A program made the translations under genes and the position numbers. 64,000 nucleotides of DNA from Paragorgia papillata (lineage: Eukaryota > Cnidaria > Anthozoa > Scleralcyonacea > Coralliidae): contig JAWNZC010000368.1 of assembly GCA_035771165.1 (NCBI GenBank), forward strand, positions 1,154,001 through 1,218,000, in the 5' to 3' direction. The notes beneath the pieces are model-generated. The model searched no databases. It was given only the letters and a program-made list of their open reading frames with translations, and had not been told where the DNA came from. This document shows, piece by piece, positions 11,163 through 21,663 of this stretch. Within the stretch, counting starts at the first letter, position 1. The number at the start of each line of letters is the position of its first letter.

Positions 11163-11452
11163 AGTTGGGAGGAAGTGGGAGGCATGGGGGCACCCGCTGT
11201 TATCGTGTAGCCTCTCACCGCTGAAGTTATGCCTGGTCAAACGGGGTTAGTACTCGGATGGTTGACCAACTTAGCTTCATGTGAGTAGAATTGTTGGTTC
11301 TCTCCTGTCCATCGAAGGTTTTTCATTGGGTTCTCCGATTTTTTTTGTTCCGGGTGTTCCGATAAGGAACTTGTATGTTTATACATTCCAAAGCCTAAAG
11401 TCCTACCTTGCTACTAATACAAAACCAACACTGTTTTTTATCACAACCACAG

Positions 11453-11557
11453 AGACCAAGAGTGCTAGCCAGAGAGAACAACGGATGCCAATAGAACAAG
11501 ATTTGGTTGATCGTGGAGATGCATTTTCATCAGATAAGGCAGAGAGCAGTAAATCGG
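11453..11557 (+). CDS. Gene A, linker exon 2 (polar, low complexity)
   Basis: The exon is bounded by acceptor ACAACCACAG and donor G|GTAAAA, and both ends are phase 1. It encodes about 35 polar residues (ETKSASQREQRMPIEQD, ending ESSKSG) with no domain. It joins in frame to linker exon 1 and to the PNP-like exon at 13445, which is the main support. An ATG within it could serve as an alternative start, but nothing favours that. No counterpart is seen in the 43-46 kb gene. Confidence 0.5.
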
Positions 11558-12397
11558 GTAAAAATACAAAACTCGCCTAAAAAATAGGTTTTTGGAATTT
11601 CAGTTTTACTACTTGTATAGCTGGCGTCATTAACCTATAAGCATCGCTCCTCCCCCCCGCTACACACACACATAGGCAACTTTCTGCTGTCGCTTCATTG
11701 CTTTTTCTGAACTTTGCCTTAGTCTTACTCTCTTCTGAACACTCGGATTGAACGCTTGCGGTCGGCAAGTTTCAAAACGCTTTTCCAAATTTAGAGAGTT
11801 GGTGACGAAATTCGATTAAAAGGTCAAATGTTTGATTGAAAGTCTGCAAGTTGGATTTTGCACTATTTGTTGGTTGTGTAAGTTTAATTATTAAGTACCG
11901 CAGACGATGAATTGCTGGCTTTTCTAAAAAAAATTGCACGAAAAGTAAGTCAGAGATGGTAGAGGAAACATCGCTTTGAATCAGAATCATAAACTTGAAA
12001 TTTGCTTTTTTTTTGTGTTTGTCGAGAGTTTCTGACAATTCTTTATTCTACTAAGTGGAGATTTGTTACAAAGAACTTGAATGAGGTAAGCCAGAGAAGA
12101 CATCTCGAGTTGCGTTGGGCACCATATCACAAAATTCTGAACATAGCCATCGAATGTTTAAATTGAAACATTAAATGTATACATTTCCACGATACGTCAA
12201 ACAAAACATTTTATAGAAAAGTTATTATTGACTTTTTTGATCGTCACTCCTAAACAATTACGTCTTAGGTCACTCAAGACCATTCAATAGAGCTCGACGG
12301 AGGCTTTTAAATGATAGGTCAGACGATCATATGTACCTCTGTTTTTCTTCGAAGCTCTTTTTGGTTCGAGGTTTTTGCCGATCTTATTTTTTATGTT

Positions 12398-12549
12398 ATT
12401 GAACCAAAGAAGCTTTCACAGTCTCTTCATCTTGACGCTAGCTGACAATAAAAACTGCTGCGAGGGGAGTATTTTTAAATACTCCCCTCGCCGCTGTTTT
12501 TATTGTCAGCTAGCGTCAAGATGAAGAGACTGAGAGCTTCTTTGAAACA
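12398..12549. repeat. Near-perfect palindrome, arms about 70 bp, almost no loop
   Basis: The sequence runs from AAAGAAGCTTTCACAGTC into GAGGGGAGTATTT and immediately back through AAATACTCCCCTC to GAGACTGAGAGCTTC. The arms meet with virtually no spacer. It lies in the intron before the PNP-like exon, beside a second inverted repeat. Confidence 0.85.
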
Positions 12550-12725
12550 AACCATTTTCTTTACTAAGTCGTGTCCACACTAGTTAATATTTGATCATTC
12601 ATTCAGCACCTCTGAGAAGTAGTGCAGCGGCCTTAACCTATCAAAACGATTTTACAGATTTAAAAAAAGGTGCTGAATGATCAAATATTAACTAGTATGG
12701 ACACGACTTAGTAAAGAAATGGTTT
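12548..12725. repeat. Inverted repeat, arms about 60 bp, 57-bp loop
   Basis: AAACCATTTTCTTTACTAAG at 12548 through CATTCAGCACC at 12610 is mirrored from GGTGCTGAATGATC at 12668 to 12725. With the palindrome to its left it makes a two-hairpin structure of about 330 bp, probably one non-autonomous element. Confidence 0.85.
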
Positions 12726-13034
12726 GTCACGTTTGTGCCGTTGGACTGCGCTGAAATAGACTAATGAAACATTTTACTGTGCAACAATTTAGTTCAACAA
12801 TATAAGTCATTTTGAAAATTTAGTTACTAGGGGTGTTTGGAAAAGCGTGGACACGTCTTAACATTAATGTTGGAAATTTTTTCGTCTAGATAATTAAGAA
12901 CAAATCTATTCTAACAAAATTACTACTTTAAACATTTGAACAAATACGCTGACATCTAAATATCTGCCATCGTAAAAGCGTACAAACCTTGTCAGTATGA
13001 TTCATGAAGTTATGTTAACTTAAAGTGGGGAATT

Positions 13035-13196
13035 GAAGGAGGTGAGAGGAAAGTAAGGAAGCTGAAGGAGGTGAGAGGAAAGTAAGGAAACTGAAGGAGG
13101 TGAGAGGAAAGTAAAGAAGCTGAAAGAGGTGAGAGGAAAGTGAGGAAGCTGAAAGAGGTGAGAGGAAAGTAAGGAAGCTGAAGGAGGTAAGTAAGG
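13035..13196. repeat. 29-bp purine-rich minisatellite, about 5.5 copies
   Basis: The unit GAAGGAGGTGAGAGGAAAGT plus AAGGAAGCT repeats with single-base variants. It lies about 250 bp upstream of the PNP-like exon acceptor. Confidence 0.9.
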
Positions 13197-13444
13197 AACG
13201 TATTGAATACTAGATTCTTAGTGAGAAACTTTACTGTCAATATTTCCTGGAATTTCTTCTTTGTAGCCTTTCCCTCTTGTATCTTTTTCATTACTTTATT
13301 ATTTTTTACCTCTATCTTTTTTCCTTTCCTTTTTTTCATTATTTTCCCATTTTCTTTCTGCTGACCGAAAAAAATTCTGGGACCAACAAAATCATACAAT
13401 CAACGAGAGTTTTTGTTTGTTTCTTTTTTTTGCAAAACATTTAG

Positions 13445-14116
13445 GACGTTTTGGCCATCCTCCACTACTCTCTGTGACAATTCCAAAATTGGGAGATCTT
13501 CAAGTACCCAAGAAATCGTGGGAAAGTATTTCTCTCCCTACAGATGTTTTGTTATTGACAGTGGAAGATGATGAATTCTTGGCTTGCTTCGCCCACCTTC
13601 GTAATATCTTCATGAGCTATGCCGAAGATATTGGTCGGGTGTATTTCGGAGAGATTGGCGATGGTCAGAAGGAAGTGAAAGTTGCGGTGGTTAGATCTTT
13701 TAGTGGTTCCAGTCAGGTTGGTGCTTCGCAAAACGTTGTAGGAAATGCTGTCGAGTGTCTGAAACCTAAGGTCGTGTTTTCAGTCGGTCATTGTGGCGGA
13801 CTAAGAAGAGAGAAAACAAAGCTGGGAGATGTGGTGATATCGGCAAAGCTTACGACGTACGATGACAAGGAAATCATTACAGATCAACAACAATGGTGTG
13901 GTCATACAGTCAATGTCAGCAGACATGTTGGGTGCCTTATAAAATCGGCTGCTGATGGCTGGAAAGCTCCATTGAATGATCCAGAAGCACTCGAAGTGGA
14001 AGTTCATCGCAACGCGGAAATTTTGAGCGGGCCCAAGCTGTCACATTCTCGCGTAGCTAGAGCGAGGATTATTGAGCAATTTCCTGGAGCTGTTGCTGTT
14101 GAATCAGAAGGCCAAG
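13445..14116 (+). CDS. Gene A, PNP/UDP-phosphorylase-like domain exon (N-terminal two thirds)
   Basis: This 672-nt exon follows acceptor CATTTAG and ends at donor AAG|GTAAAT, both in phase 1. It encodes 224 residues of a purine-nucleoside-phosphorylase superfamily fold. An N-terminal segment (VLLLTVEDDEF) is followed by the conserved turn SVGHCGG at 13780-13800, then LGDVVISAKLTTYDD, and at the end AVESEGQ, equivalent to the ribose-binding Glu segment. Such domains cleave or phosphorolyse N-glycosidic bonds. Homologues fused to signalling modules include ATP nucleosidases that act as immune effectors in bacteria, and eukaryotic homologues are reported to keep that activity. The superfamily assignment is firm, but ATP as substrate is an inference. 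The domain is completed by the exon at 17332. Confidence 0.85.
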
Positions 14117-14333
14117 GTAAATGTTATAAATCTGTAGAAAACTGTTAGTAATACCATACTGTAAAGGACAGGAACGCCTTGAATATAGATTTAAGGAACA
14201 TAAGCTCAATTCATCTGTTCAAATTAGAGTTTTATATGATATAACATTTGTTGCGTATCTTGTAATCATTGTTTAGTAAGTGCTATGCTTTTGTTTTTTA
14301 TTTATTTATTTTGGATTATGTGATTTTTTTATT

Positions 14334-14336
<3 letters not shown>

Positions 14337-14420
<84 letters not shown>
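14337..14420. repeat. (ATT)n microsatellite
   Basis: About 28 uninterrupted TTA/ATT triplets lie in the intron that splits the PNP-like domain. Confidence 0.95.
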
Positions 14421-14422
<2 letters not shown>

Positions 14423-14554
14423 GTGCTATAACTTATTAATTAGGAATTGTCACTAATTTTCGAATGTACTTTAATACTATTAAACTGAGTTTGTCAATTG
14501 TAGTTATATCCGTATTAGGAATAGGATTTTTTCCACCAATAATATGCTCGTAAA

Positions 14555-16610
14555 GATCGTTGCAACCTCGTTCCCAGGGCCTTTTTGAAATTGGCGGGGC
14601 GGGAAAAGGCCCTGGCATCGACTGGTGTTTTCATTGGTTGGTCGGTTTTCTTAAATATTCCTCGCAAACACAATTAATGCAAAGTTTCAATGGATTTGGT
14701 CATAACTCGTAATCGACAATAGCTCATAATCCGTCCACGTTTAATACCTTGATCTGTTCTTATAGTGGCGGATGGCGTGGGAAACTATTGAACCGACTCT
14801 TGAAGAAAAGAATTTGCGCTCGGAGTTCAATCTGCCGTCTTTGCCGAGACCTTTTCCTTCCGAAAATGAGTTATAATTTTAATTTAAAATTGTGGACACA
14901 GTCTTCTCGGCCCAGGCTCTTCCACCATAATTTCATATTTAATTATCTATACATCTGCCAACGGTCTACCACGGTCTACCAATACTTTATTTAGAAATTT
15001 ATATAAATACAGTTCTATTTAAACCCGTGGTAAATTGTTGTATGTTGTGACTAATTGCAAAAAAAATTAAAACAGCTGTTCATGAGTAAAGCTGGTTCGA
15101 CTGGTGATTACACAAGACGCTTAGCGCTTTATTTTTTTAGTACTTTCGATCCCTTTTAGAGATCGCGTCATCTAAACGTGGAACATCCATACTAAATTAT
15201 GCATGTTACGGTTAACAGCATGACGAGTCTTTTGTACTTTTTCAAGCTATTTATCTCAATATATTGAAAAGAAACCTCCATCCGAAGCGTGTCATTAATG
15301 AATCATCAATAGTATTATACTATTAGCTAGGAGAGAATTTATTAAAGTGAAAGTATATCATATTATGAAATGAAATACCCCGTGGATGTTCCCCCCCAAT
15401 CACCAGTTACATAGTCAGAAATTTTAACAGAGGTGATAAAGTTATCTCAGAAAACTTTCATCGCCAAAGTCGCAGAGATATTTTCGTCGACATATTGGAG
15501 ATTCTCTCTCAATATCAATCGTCTAGTGAGGAAGGCGACCATCTATTGCAGTGTTTAAGGGAAGAATATGAAACGCCCATTTCGAAGCCAACTTTATCCA
15601 TTAACTATTAAGAAAGTGTTATTTCCTTGTCCCCAAATGATTAGGATCTTCCTCTATTAAACTTCCGGACGGAAATGCTGTCTACGCAGTATTTTATGAA
15701 GAAATCAGGTTGAAAGTTGGCAAAATTCTTGTCCTTTGTTTTCATCTTATGAATTATTAATGAGTTTGAGAAGTTCTTGTCAATTTCACTTTGCCAAACA
15801 GCTATTTTTAATCGTAAACAAGTCGATATGTGATTTCGATTTAGGAAAAACCTGACAGATCTATAACACAGTTTTAGATAGAATGGCTAAAAATCAACAA
15901 ATTAACTACCGTTCATTCATGAAGACTGAATAAAGAAAGCTATACTTTACACCTAATTCATGATTTGTTGCTTTGACGGGCGTATTATTGCGGCCAGACA
16001 CTGCGTTAAAAATGTCTATATGAGAACAGGTACGTGTACTTTCATTTCATTCCACGCATTATCAAATCAAATGTCTTATTATGATTCTCGTAGCTGTTGC
16101 CATACAACACTGAACCATCGGAACGTTTGCAAAGACGTTTGTGGGCTGATTTCATCTCGTCTGCGATGGATGACTTAGCAGATGAAAGCACACTGTTTGC
16201 CGCTAATCATGTTTGTCTCTTTCTGTGGTCTTGGTAGAAGAAACTGCGTTGGAGCTTCTGTACTTCTTGAACTTCTTATATATTAAGCGGCTTGGAATTT
16301 AAAGTTAGCTTCTTAATTTATTATTGCAATACCTGGGAAGATGAAGAGATCGATCTCTATGTAACAAGTATTCAAAAAGTGGTTTTAAACAAAAACACGG
16401 GAAATTTCCGCTTTCGAACGCAACTCCAAGACGACGCAATACACCTAACTTCTCTGACAGCCCGCCATTACCCGGAATAATTTTGCATGCTAGTTTTCAT
16501 GCTAATTTATTACACCCAGAAATTCTGGGTGCAGAATCCAGCAAATGCCAGGGCCTTTTCCCGCCCCGCCAATTTCAAAAAGGCCCTGGGAACGAGGTTG
16601 AGATCGTTGT
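14555..16610. mobile_element. Candidate element bounded by about 60-bp inverted repeats
   Basis: GATCGTTGCAACCTCGTTCC at 14557 through GGAAAAGGCCCTGGCA at 14617 is mirrored at 16545-16610 (TGCCAGGGCCTTTTCC to the GATCGTTG end). The GC-rich arms stand out from the AT-rich surroundings. The roughly 1.9-kb interior has no recognisable transposase. The two arms could instead be independent inverted insertions of one short repeat. A small palindrome, CACCCAGAAATTCTGGGTG, lies at about 16514. Confidence 0.6.
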
Positions 16611-16944
16611 CGTCTAGGGAATGAAGACTTGCCAAAAGATTTGCCGGAAGTTGGTCAGTAATTTCATCCCACATGTTGTTTTACCAACTGTTGAAGTTTA
16701 TGCATGACATAATAAATATATATATATAGCCCTAAGGACCAATTAGACTACGAAAGAGTCAAAAATAATTAATTGTTGAAGTTTAAATTATTTGTTTTTA
16801 GAATTGACATAGCCCTTGTAATAAGTGCAGAGTACGTCATTTTCCGCACTTGACGTCATTTTCAGCACTTGACGTCATTTTCAGCTTTCTGAGTTCTATT
16901 GAAAATATATAAAAGCTAAAACGATAGATGTGAAGAAGCAGAAT

Positions 16945-17190
16945 TTCAAATGAAGTCGAATCACTGCTGTGGGGAAAAGTTTTCTGACTGCCCCAACCGG
17001 GAATCGAACTGAGCTATTGGGACTCTTTGCCGAGACAATCAGAAATATCCATATCCTCGGCCGGGAGTCCCAATAGCTCAGTGGTAGAGCGCTGGTACGT
17101 TAAACCAGAGACCTTGGGTTCGATTCCCGGTTGGTGCAGTCAGAAAACGTTTCCCCACAGCAGTGATCCATCCTCATTTGAAATTCGTCT
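16945..17190. repeat. Foldback made of two inverted tRNA-derived SINE copies
   Basis: Minus-strand copy 16983-17030 and plus-strand copy 17072-17148 share the flanking sequence CACTGCTGTGGGGAAA and its complement. The pair is separated by only about 40 bp. The left copy lacks the anticodon arm entirely (TAGCTCAG runs straight into TTCGATTCCC). Confidence 0.75.
17075..17148 (+). repeat. tRNA-like sequence (Asn-GTT-like loop), SINE head
   Basis: Box A TAGCTCAGTGGTAGAG and box B GGTTCGATTCC are intact, and a CTGGT/ACCAG anticodon stem closes the loop ACGTTAA, giving GTT at the anticodon position. U33 is replaced by C and the acceptor stem has one mismatch. The flanking inverted copy indicates a SINE-type mobile unit, so function as a tRNA is doubtful. 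Confidence 0.55.
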
Positions 17191-17331
17191 TCTTCACATA
17201 TACGCAGCTGAAAGACAACTAAATGTTTATAAGACTGGGTACGTGACCTTGCACATTTGCACCCACCTTATCTCCCAAAACGCTAGTTAAAATAACTGAA
17301 GTATAACCAAGTTGATTTTTTCTTCCTATAG

Positions 17332-17534
17332 GTCTTTACGCTGCAGCTTACAATTATGAGATAGAATGGGCAATTGTCAAAGGTGTTTCGCATTATCTTG
17401 ATGTTAGTGAATCTGAAACAGAAGAGTGGAAACCTTTTTCAAGTGTCATGGCGGCTTCAATTGTTGCGCATATTTTGAACGATCCCGATGTGCTGAATGG
17501 CTGGTCTCACTATAAGGGAAAGAAAGGAAGGTAA
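17332..17534 (+). CDS. Gene A, PNP-like domain C-terminal exon (Asp to His at the catalytic position)
   Basis: Acceptor TTCCTATAG precedes 17332. The first two bases complete the Gly codon left by the previous exon, giving ESEGQGLYAAAYNYEIEWAI. The segment KGVSHYLD corresponds to the family KGISD(F/Y)AD motif, whose Asp protonates the base leaving group. Here that Asp is His (CAT at 17391-17393), one base change away. The conserved tail EEWKPFSSVMAASIVAHIL matches the last helix of the fold. The exon ends AGG TAA at 17534, which could be the stop codon or a phase-2 donor AG|GTAATT at 17531. The sequence cannot decide between these. If catalysis needs the Asp, this copy is impaired. Confidence 0.8.
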
Positions 17535-17850
17535 TTAAATATTGAATCTACGATATTCAGAGTATACACGAATTCTGTAGATCCAATTTTTTTGAAAAAT
17601 AAACAAACCATAATTTTTTTTCGATAAAAAATACAGAATTTCTTCTTAATCTGCCTATTGATTACTTAAATTTAAAGAAATATTTTAATGCAAAAAAGTT
17701 GGGGGTCGCCAAACTCGTTTTTTTTTTTAAATATATTGAATTAAATGTAAATTTACGGTCATTTTAAAACGTCACTGTTGTCATAGCAACAGCTGAAACA
17801 CATTATGTGTTAGCAGTCTTTGATGCTTCCAACGTCATTTTCTATGCATA

Positions 17851-18307
17851 AAGTGTTTATGCAACGAAATTTCACCCCAGTTTTTTATGATTGCATTTGA
17901 AAGAACACTTAAAATGACAAAGTAACATCTTTCGTAGAATTTCGTTTCTTTGCTTCTTTCTTGAAATATTCAGGTTTGTTTGATATGCAAATCTAATACT
18001 TATGACATCACACTGTATAATGACTTTTTAGAAAGTATGATTTTCTATGAGAGTACTTATTGAAAGTACTTAAATAAAAATTTGCACTTGCATGTATGTA
18101 GCCATAACAGGTCACTAAACGTGTGTAGCTGTGTGTAAAATATTTGGACCATCCTAAAATTGGTGCTCTTTCCAAAGGTCATGCAGTGTGATGTCAAACA
18201 AACCTGAATATGTCAAGAATGAAGCAAGGAAATGAAAGATGTTACTTTGTCATTTTAAGTGTTCTTTGAAAAGCAATCATAAAAAAAGATTTTGTTGCAT
18301 ACGCACT
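17851..18307. mobile_element. Diverged copy of the GTGCCTATGAAAC foldback family
   Basis: The left arm (TTTGAAAGAACACTTAAAAT, GACAAAGTAACATC) is matched by the right arm (GATGTTACTTTGTC, ATTTTAAGTGTTCTTTG). The central part carries the TTTGATATGCAAAT and ATGACATCA features of the family. Terminal GTGCCTATG is degraded to GTGTTTATG on the left and CATACGCAC on the right. It is intronic or intergenic, downstream of the PNP-like exons. Confidence 0.7.
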
Positions 18308-18618
18308 ATAACGTTAGTTTTATTCCGGCTTTTTAAAATATTCATGAGCCCTTTCTGAGGTTGAAACGTGCATTTTTCCACTTTTCAAGAAACAGTATAC
18401 TGGATGTATTTTGCTTCATTTTTCAATATTGTTGGTCATTATGAATTTCAATAACATGACGTATTCTTATGCTTGAATAATTTTTAATTTGCATAGCATG
18501 ACCAGTTGCAATGCTTATTAACTTCGTCACTGGAGACGCAAAACTTTTTTAACGGGTTTTAGGGAAAAAGAATAATTAAGATGACTCCCCACAGTAATAT
18601 TTAAAAAAAGACTGGTAA

Positions 18619-18726
18619 CAAGGTGGTGTTAGCACTGGTGTTAGCAGACTGGTGTTAGCACTGGTGTTAGCAGACTGGTGTTAGCACTGGTGTTAGCAGA
18701 CTGGTGTTAGCACTGGTGTTAGCACA
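18619..18726. repeat. GGTGTTAGCA minisatellite (12/14-bp alternating units)
   Basis: GGTGTTAGCACT alternates with GGTGTTAGCAGACT for about eight units. The GGTGTTAG core is shared with the 25-bp satellite at 32014-32500. Confidence 0.9.
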
Positions 18727-18889
18727 AGCGCAAATGACGATCTTGTCGGGTTGTCATTCTATCACGTCAGCAATATCTAATTATCAGATGGTTGCTTTAG
18801 TTACATTTTTAAAAACTTTGCAGATGGAGAGATAGCAAAAAATTAAACAACATACTTATTTTTAATATAAATAAGTTTTGTGGAAACAC

Positions 18890-20050
18890 CACGTAAAATA
18901 TTTCTTTGCTAAGCTTTCGGCCTGTTGACTCAGGCCTTCGTCAGAGCAATGACAACAAGCTGTTGACCCGCGTCATTTATAAAATAAGCAACTGATAACT
19001 GATTTAAATCACGTAAGAATACAATGGCTTATCACGTTAATTTTATTAATTAGAAAACAAAGTCAAAAATGTTCTCGGAATAGGGCACACCACGTGCTGT
19101 TTAATGGCTGTCCTTCCTGAGAAATAGTGCGATGTTTTGCGATCTCAACAGATTTCCTTGTTCTTCACGTGAAGTATTGCTTGTCGCTGGCTAAGAATGA
19201 CGACTCTTACCATTTAACACGATGGTCATACTTCCAAGCGTGTTTGGCAACAGCAGATTTGTCATGTTTTTACGCAACATGTCTTGTGCTCCTTCAGGCG
19301 AGTTGAGAGATTTCGTCCTGTTTCCCCGATGTATACCAAGCCACACTCGCACGGAATGCGATACACTCCAAGCTTAGATAAGCTATCCACCTCATCTTTA
19401 TGTGTGAAAAGTACCTTGAACAATTTGTATTGACTACTGTGAAATACCTTCATACCAGCACGATTTAGAATCCTCTCAATCTTGTGGGATACTGGTCCGA
19501 TGTACGGAAGAGAAACTGAAGGTGGTTCTTTCTGGGGCTGAGTATTCGGCTCCGGATGTACCGAAGGTGTCATAGAAGCTTGAATCATCTTTTCAGGAAA
19601 ACCGTTGTTAGTTAAAACCAACTTAAGGTGATCTAATTCATCCTGAAGATGCTCTTCGTCACAAATTGTTCGCGCTCGATGAACGAGAGTTTTGTACACA
19701 GACAATTTGATACTTGGATGATGAAACGAAGTGTATAGTTAAGGTATTTGTCAGTGTGTGTTGGTTTTCGATGCACAGTATGACTTAAAGTCCCATCTGG
19801 TTTAACGGAAAGCAAAACGTCCAAAAATGGAATAGATTTGTCTTGATTTTGTAATGCCATAGTGAATTTGATTGAAGGGTGAATGCTGTTATTAAGGTGG
19901 TCAAGAAAATTAGACAAAGCATTCAAACCGTGTGACCAGGTACTTATCGTATCATCAACATAACGTTTCCACATACCTGGTTTTAACGGGGCAGTTGCAA
20001 GAGCCTTCTTCCCATACTCCTCCATGTATAAGTTAGCCATGATTGGAGCA
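18890..20050 (-). pseudogene. Penelope-like retroelement, 5'-truncated (RT and GIY-YIG-like endonuclease)
   Basis: On the minus strand the copy starts abruptly near 20050 in the reverse transcriptase (VAPIMANLYMEEYG). It runs through KRYVDDT (catalytic YVDD), IPFLDVLL and VHRKPTHTDKYL, then shifts frame near 19700. It continues to YRIPCECGLVYIGETGRNL, which fits a GIY-YIG-type endonuclease. The 3' end near 18908-18944 carries a hammerhead-like core. The 5' truncation point lies inside a death-domain exon (similarity resumes at 20051), so the insertion destroyed that exon. Frame breaks show the copy is inactive. Confidence 0.85.
18908..18944 (-). ncRNA. Hammerhead-ribozyme-like core at the Penelope 3' end
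   Basis: On the minus strand CTGACGA is followed by a 6-bp helix (GGCCTG/CAGGCC) and GAAA, then GC-TTA-GC that can make a minimal helix III. The consensus is CUGAUGA...GAAA, so one core base (U to C) differs, and the expected cleavage triplet is not clear. Penelope-like elements are known to carry short-helix-III hammerheads. This one is probably a degenerate relic. Confidence 0.5.
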
Positions 20051-20176
20051 ACGATCCAGCAAATGCTCTCTTGACTGATTGGGAAACGAAAGCTGAGAAT
20101 GAAGTTGAGAAGCTGATTACAATCTTGAAGAAAATGGAAAGGGATGATCTTGTTGAGATACTGGGCGGGAAAAAAG
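20051..20176 (+). pseudogene. Death-domain exon, 3' remnant (copy A)
   Basis: It encodes NALLTDWETKAENEVEKLIT, then LKKMERDDLVEILG, nearly identical to residues in the intact copy-B exon (32791-33075), and ends at the same phase-1 donor (GGTATTTT). The first half of the domain is missing because similarity gives way to the Penelope-like element at about 20050. Without helices 1-3 of the fold the module cannot be functional. The unrelated frame that runs from this exon into the element is not a gene. Confidence 0.8.
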
Positions 20177-21663
20177 GTATTTTTGTTGTGTGTTTTTTTC
20201 AACTAAAGAAACCAGGAGCGAATAACAAGGTCCTGGCATATTTACAGTTTTCTCAAGAACACCTTTTTCCATTCTTTCACCAGCCAATTCTGGAAGTGAC
20301 GCTGACTTGAAGAAAGAAATGAAAACAGTAGACAAACTATGCATGTCAACTAACAATTAGGTGGTGCATCCTCCCACATTTTGGACAACTCAGATCTTTT
20401 TGGGAGCAAGAAAAATACGGGCAAAACGTTTTTTAAAAAGTTTTCATTTTTTTTGTCGAGAAATAAATATTTTTGTTATCAAATCATGTTATCAATAAGG
20501 CGAATCGGCATTTTCATAGGTCCTCTTTTCTTATGTCTAAACGAGATAAATTACTTGATTACTAGGTGAAATTTTGAACTTGTGTAACCGACTTAATTGG
20601 CTCGGCATGCAGTACCCGGGATCCCGGCTCACCGGGCTGGCCTGTCTTCCATGTAATTGAAAATTGCTGTAAAACAGTGTTTATTATAGCTACCGGGATC
20701 TCGGATTTAATCTGCCATCCGGGCTAGCCAGCCAGCTCGCCTCGTGTAATAAGCCCCTATCTAAGAAAACACGTGTGGAACGAGTTAAGTTGCTCTATAT
20801 ATTTACGAAAGAGTGTCCATGATTCAGCACCGCAACTTCTATGCAGTCATATATAATATGGGGAGACAAAAACAATTTGGTGCTCATGAATTCTCTTCAA
20901 ATACATAATATATCTCTTCAAATACATATACTTATTCATGTACATGTATATACATGGCATGTACATATACATATACAAAGATTGTGAATTTATGAAAGCA
21001 CTGAATTTATATGAATTACTATTTCTCAATGAAGGTGGCTCCCTACGGTAATTTCAATAGAGGACTGGTGACTAGAAATAGTATCGCTACGCATGCGTAA
21101 ACAGTGATCTTGTCGTTTCGAAATTCTATGACCGCGTCGACATGGATGTTAGACTTGTAGACGTTTTCTTCGGTGAATTTTGGTAAAATTTTGTAAATAA
21201 GTAGTTTATAAAAAGTTCTAAAGTATATATAATTTTAAAAAAATTTCTTAACAGAACTTTTTTAAATCGATAATTTTTATAGCGAAAAATCTGTCCCTAC
21301 AACCTACCTTCATTTTTTGTATGGATATTCTCTACAACAATATATATCATCTCAGCAATTTTTAAGAAAATTCACCGAAGCAAATGGAAGACATGCCGCT
21401 TCAATTATGCAATGTTTGAAAATATACCAAAATTCCAACGTCATTACTATGGTAACAGCAAATAATTGAACTTTTTAATAAATATTTTATATCTGCAATA
21501 GTTCTGCTATAGTAAGGTCTACTTAGTATTTATTTATCTAACAAATGTTTTAAACTTATGAATAATATTAGATAACGAGCGTATGAAATAGCGCGCATTT
21601 ATTTAAAGTATAGGGAGCCACCTTAAATCATATTTTATTTTGAATGGGTGTAGAATAATAATA

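Noticed and set aside
17075..17148. Functional tRNA-Asn gene
   Set aside because: C at position 33, a mismatched acceptor stem and an adjacent inverted, deleted copy point to a SINE rather than a working tRNA.
20071..20310. Independent small protein starting at 20071
   Set aside because: It is the tail of a death-domain exon read through its splice donor into the intron. The start codon is fortuitous.
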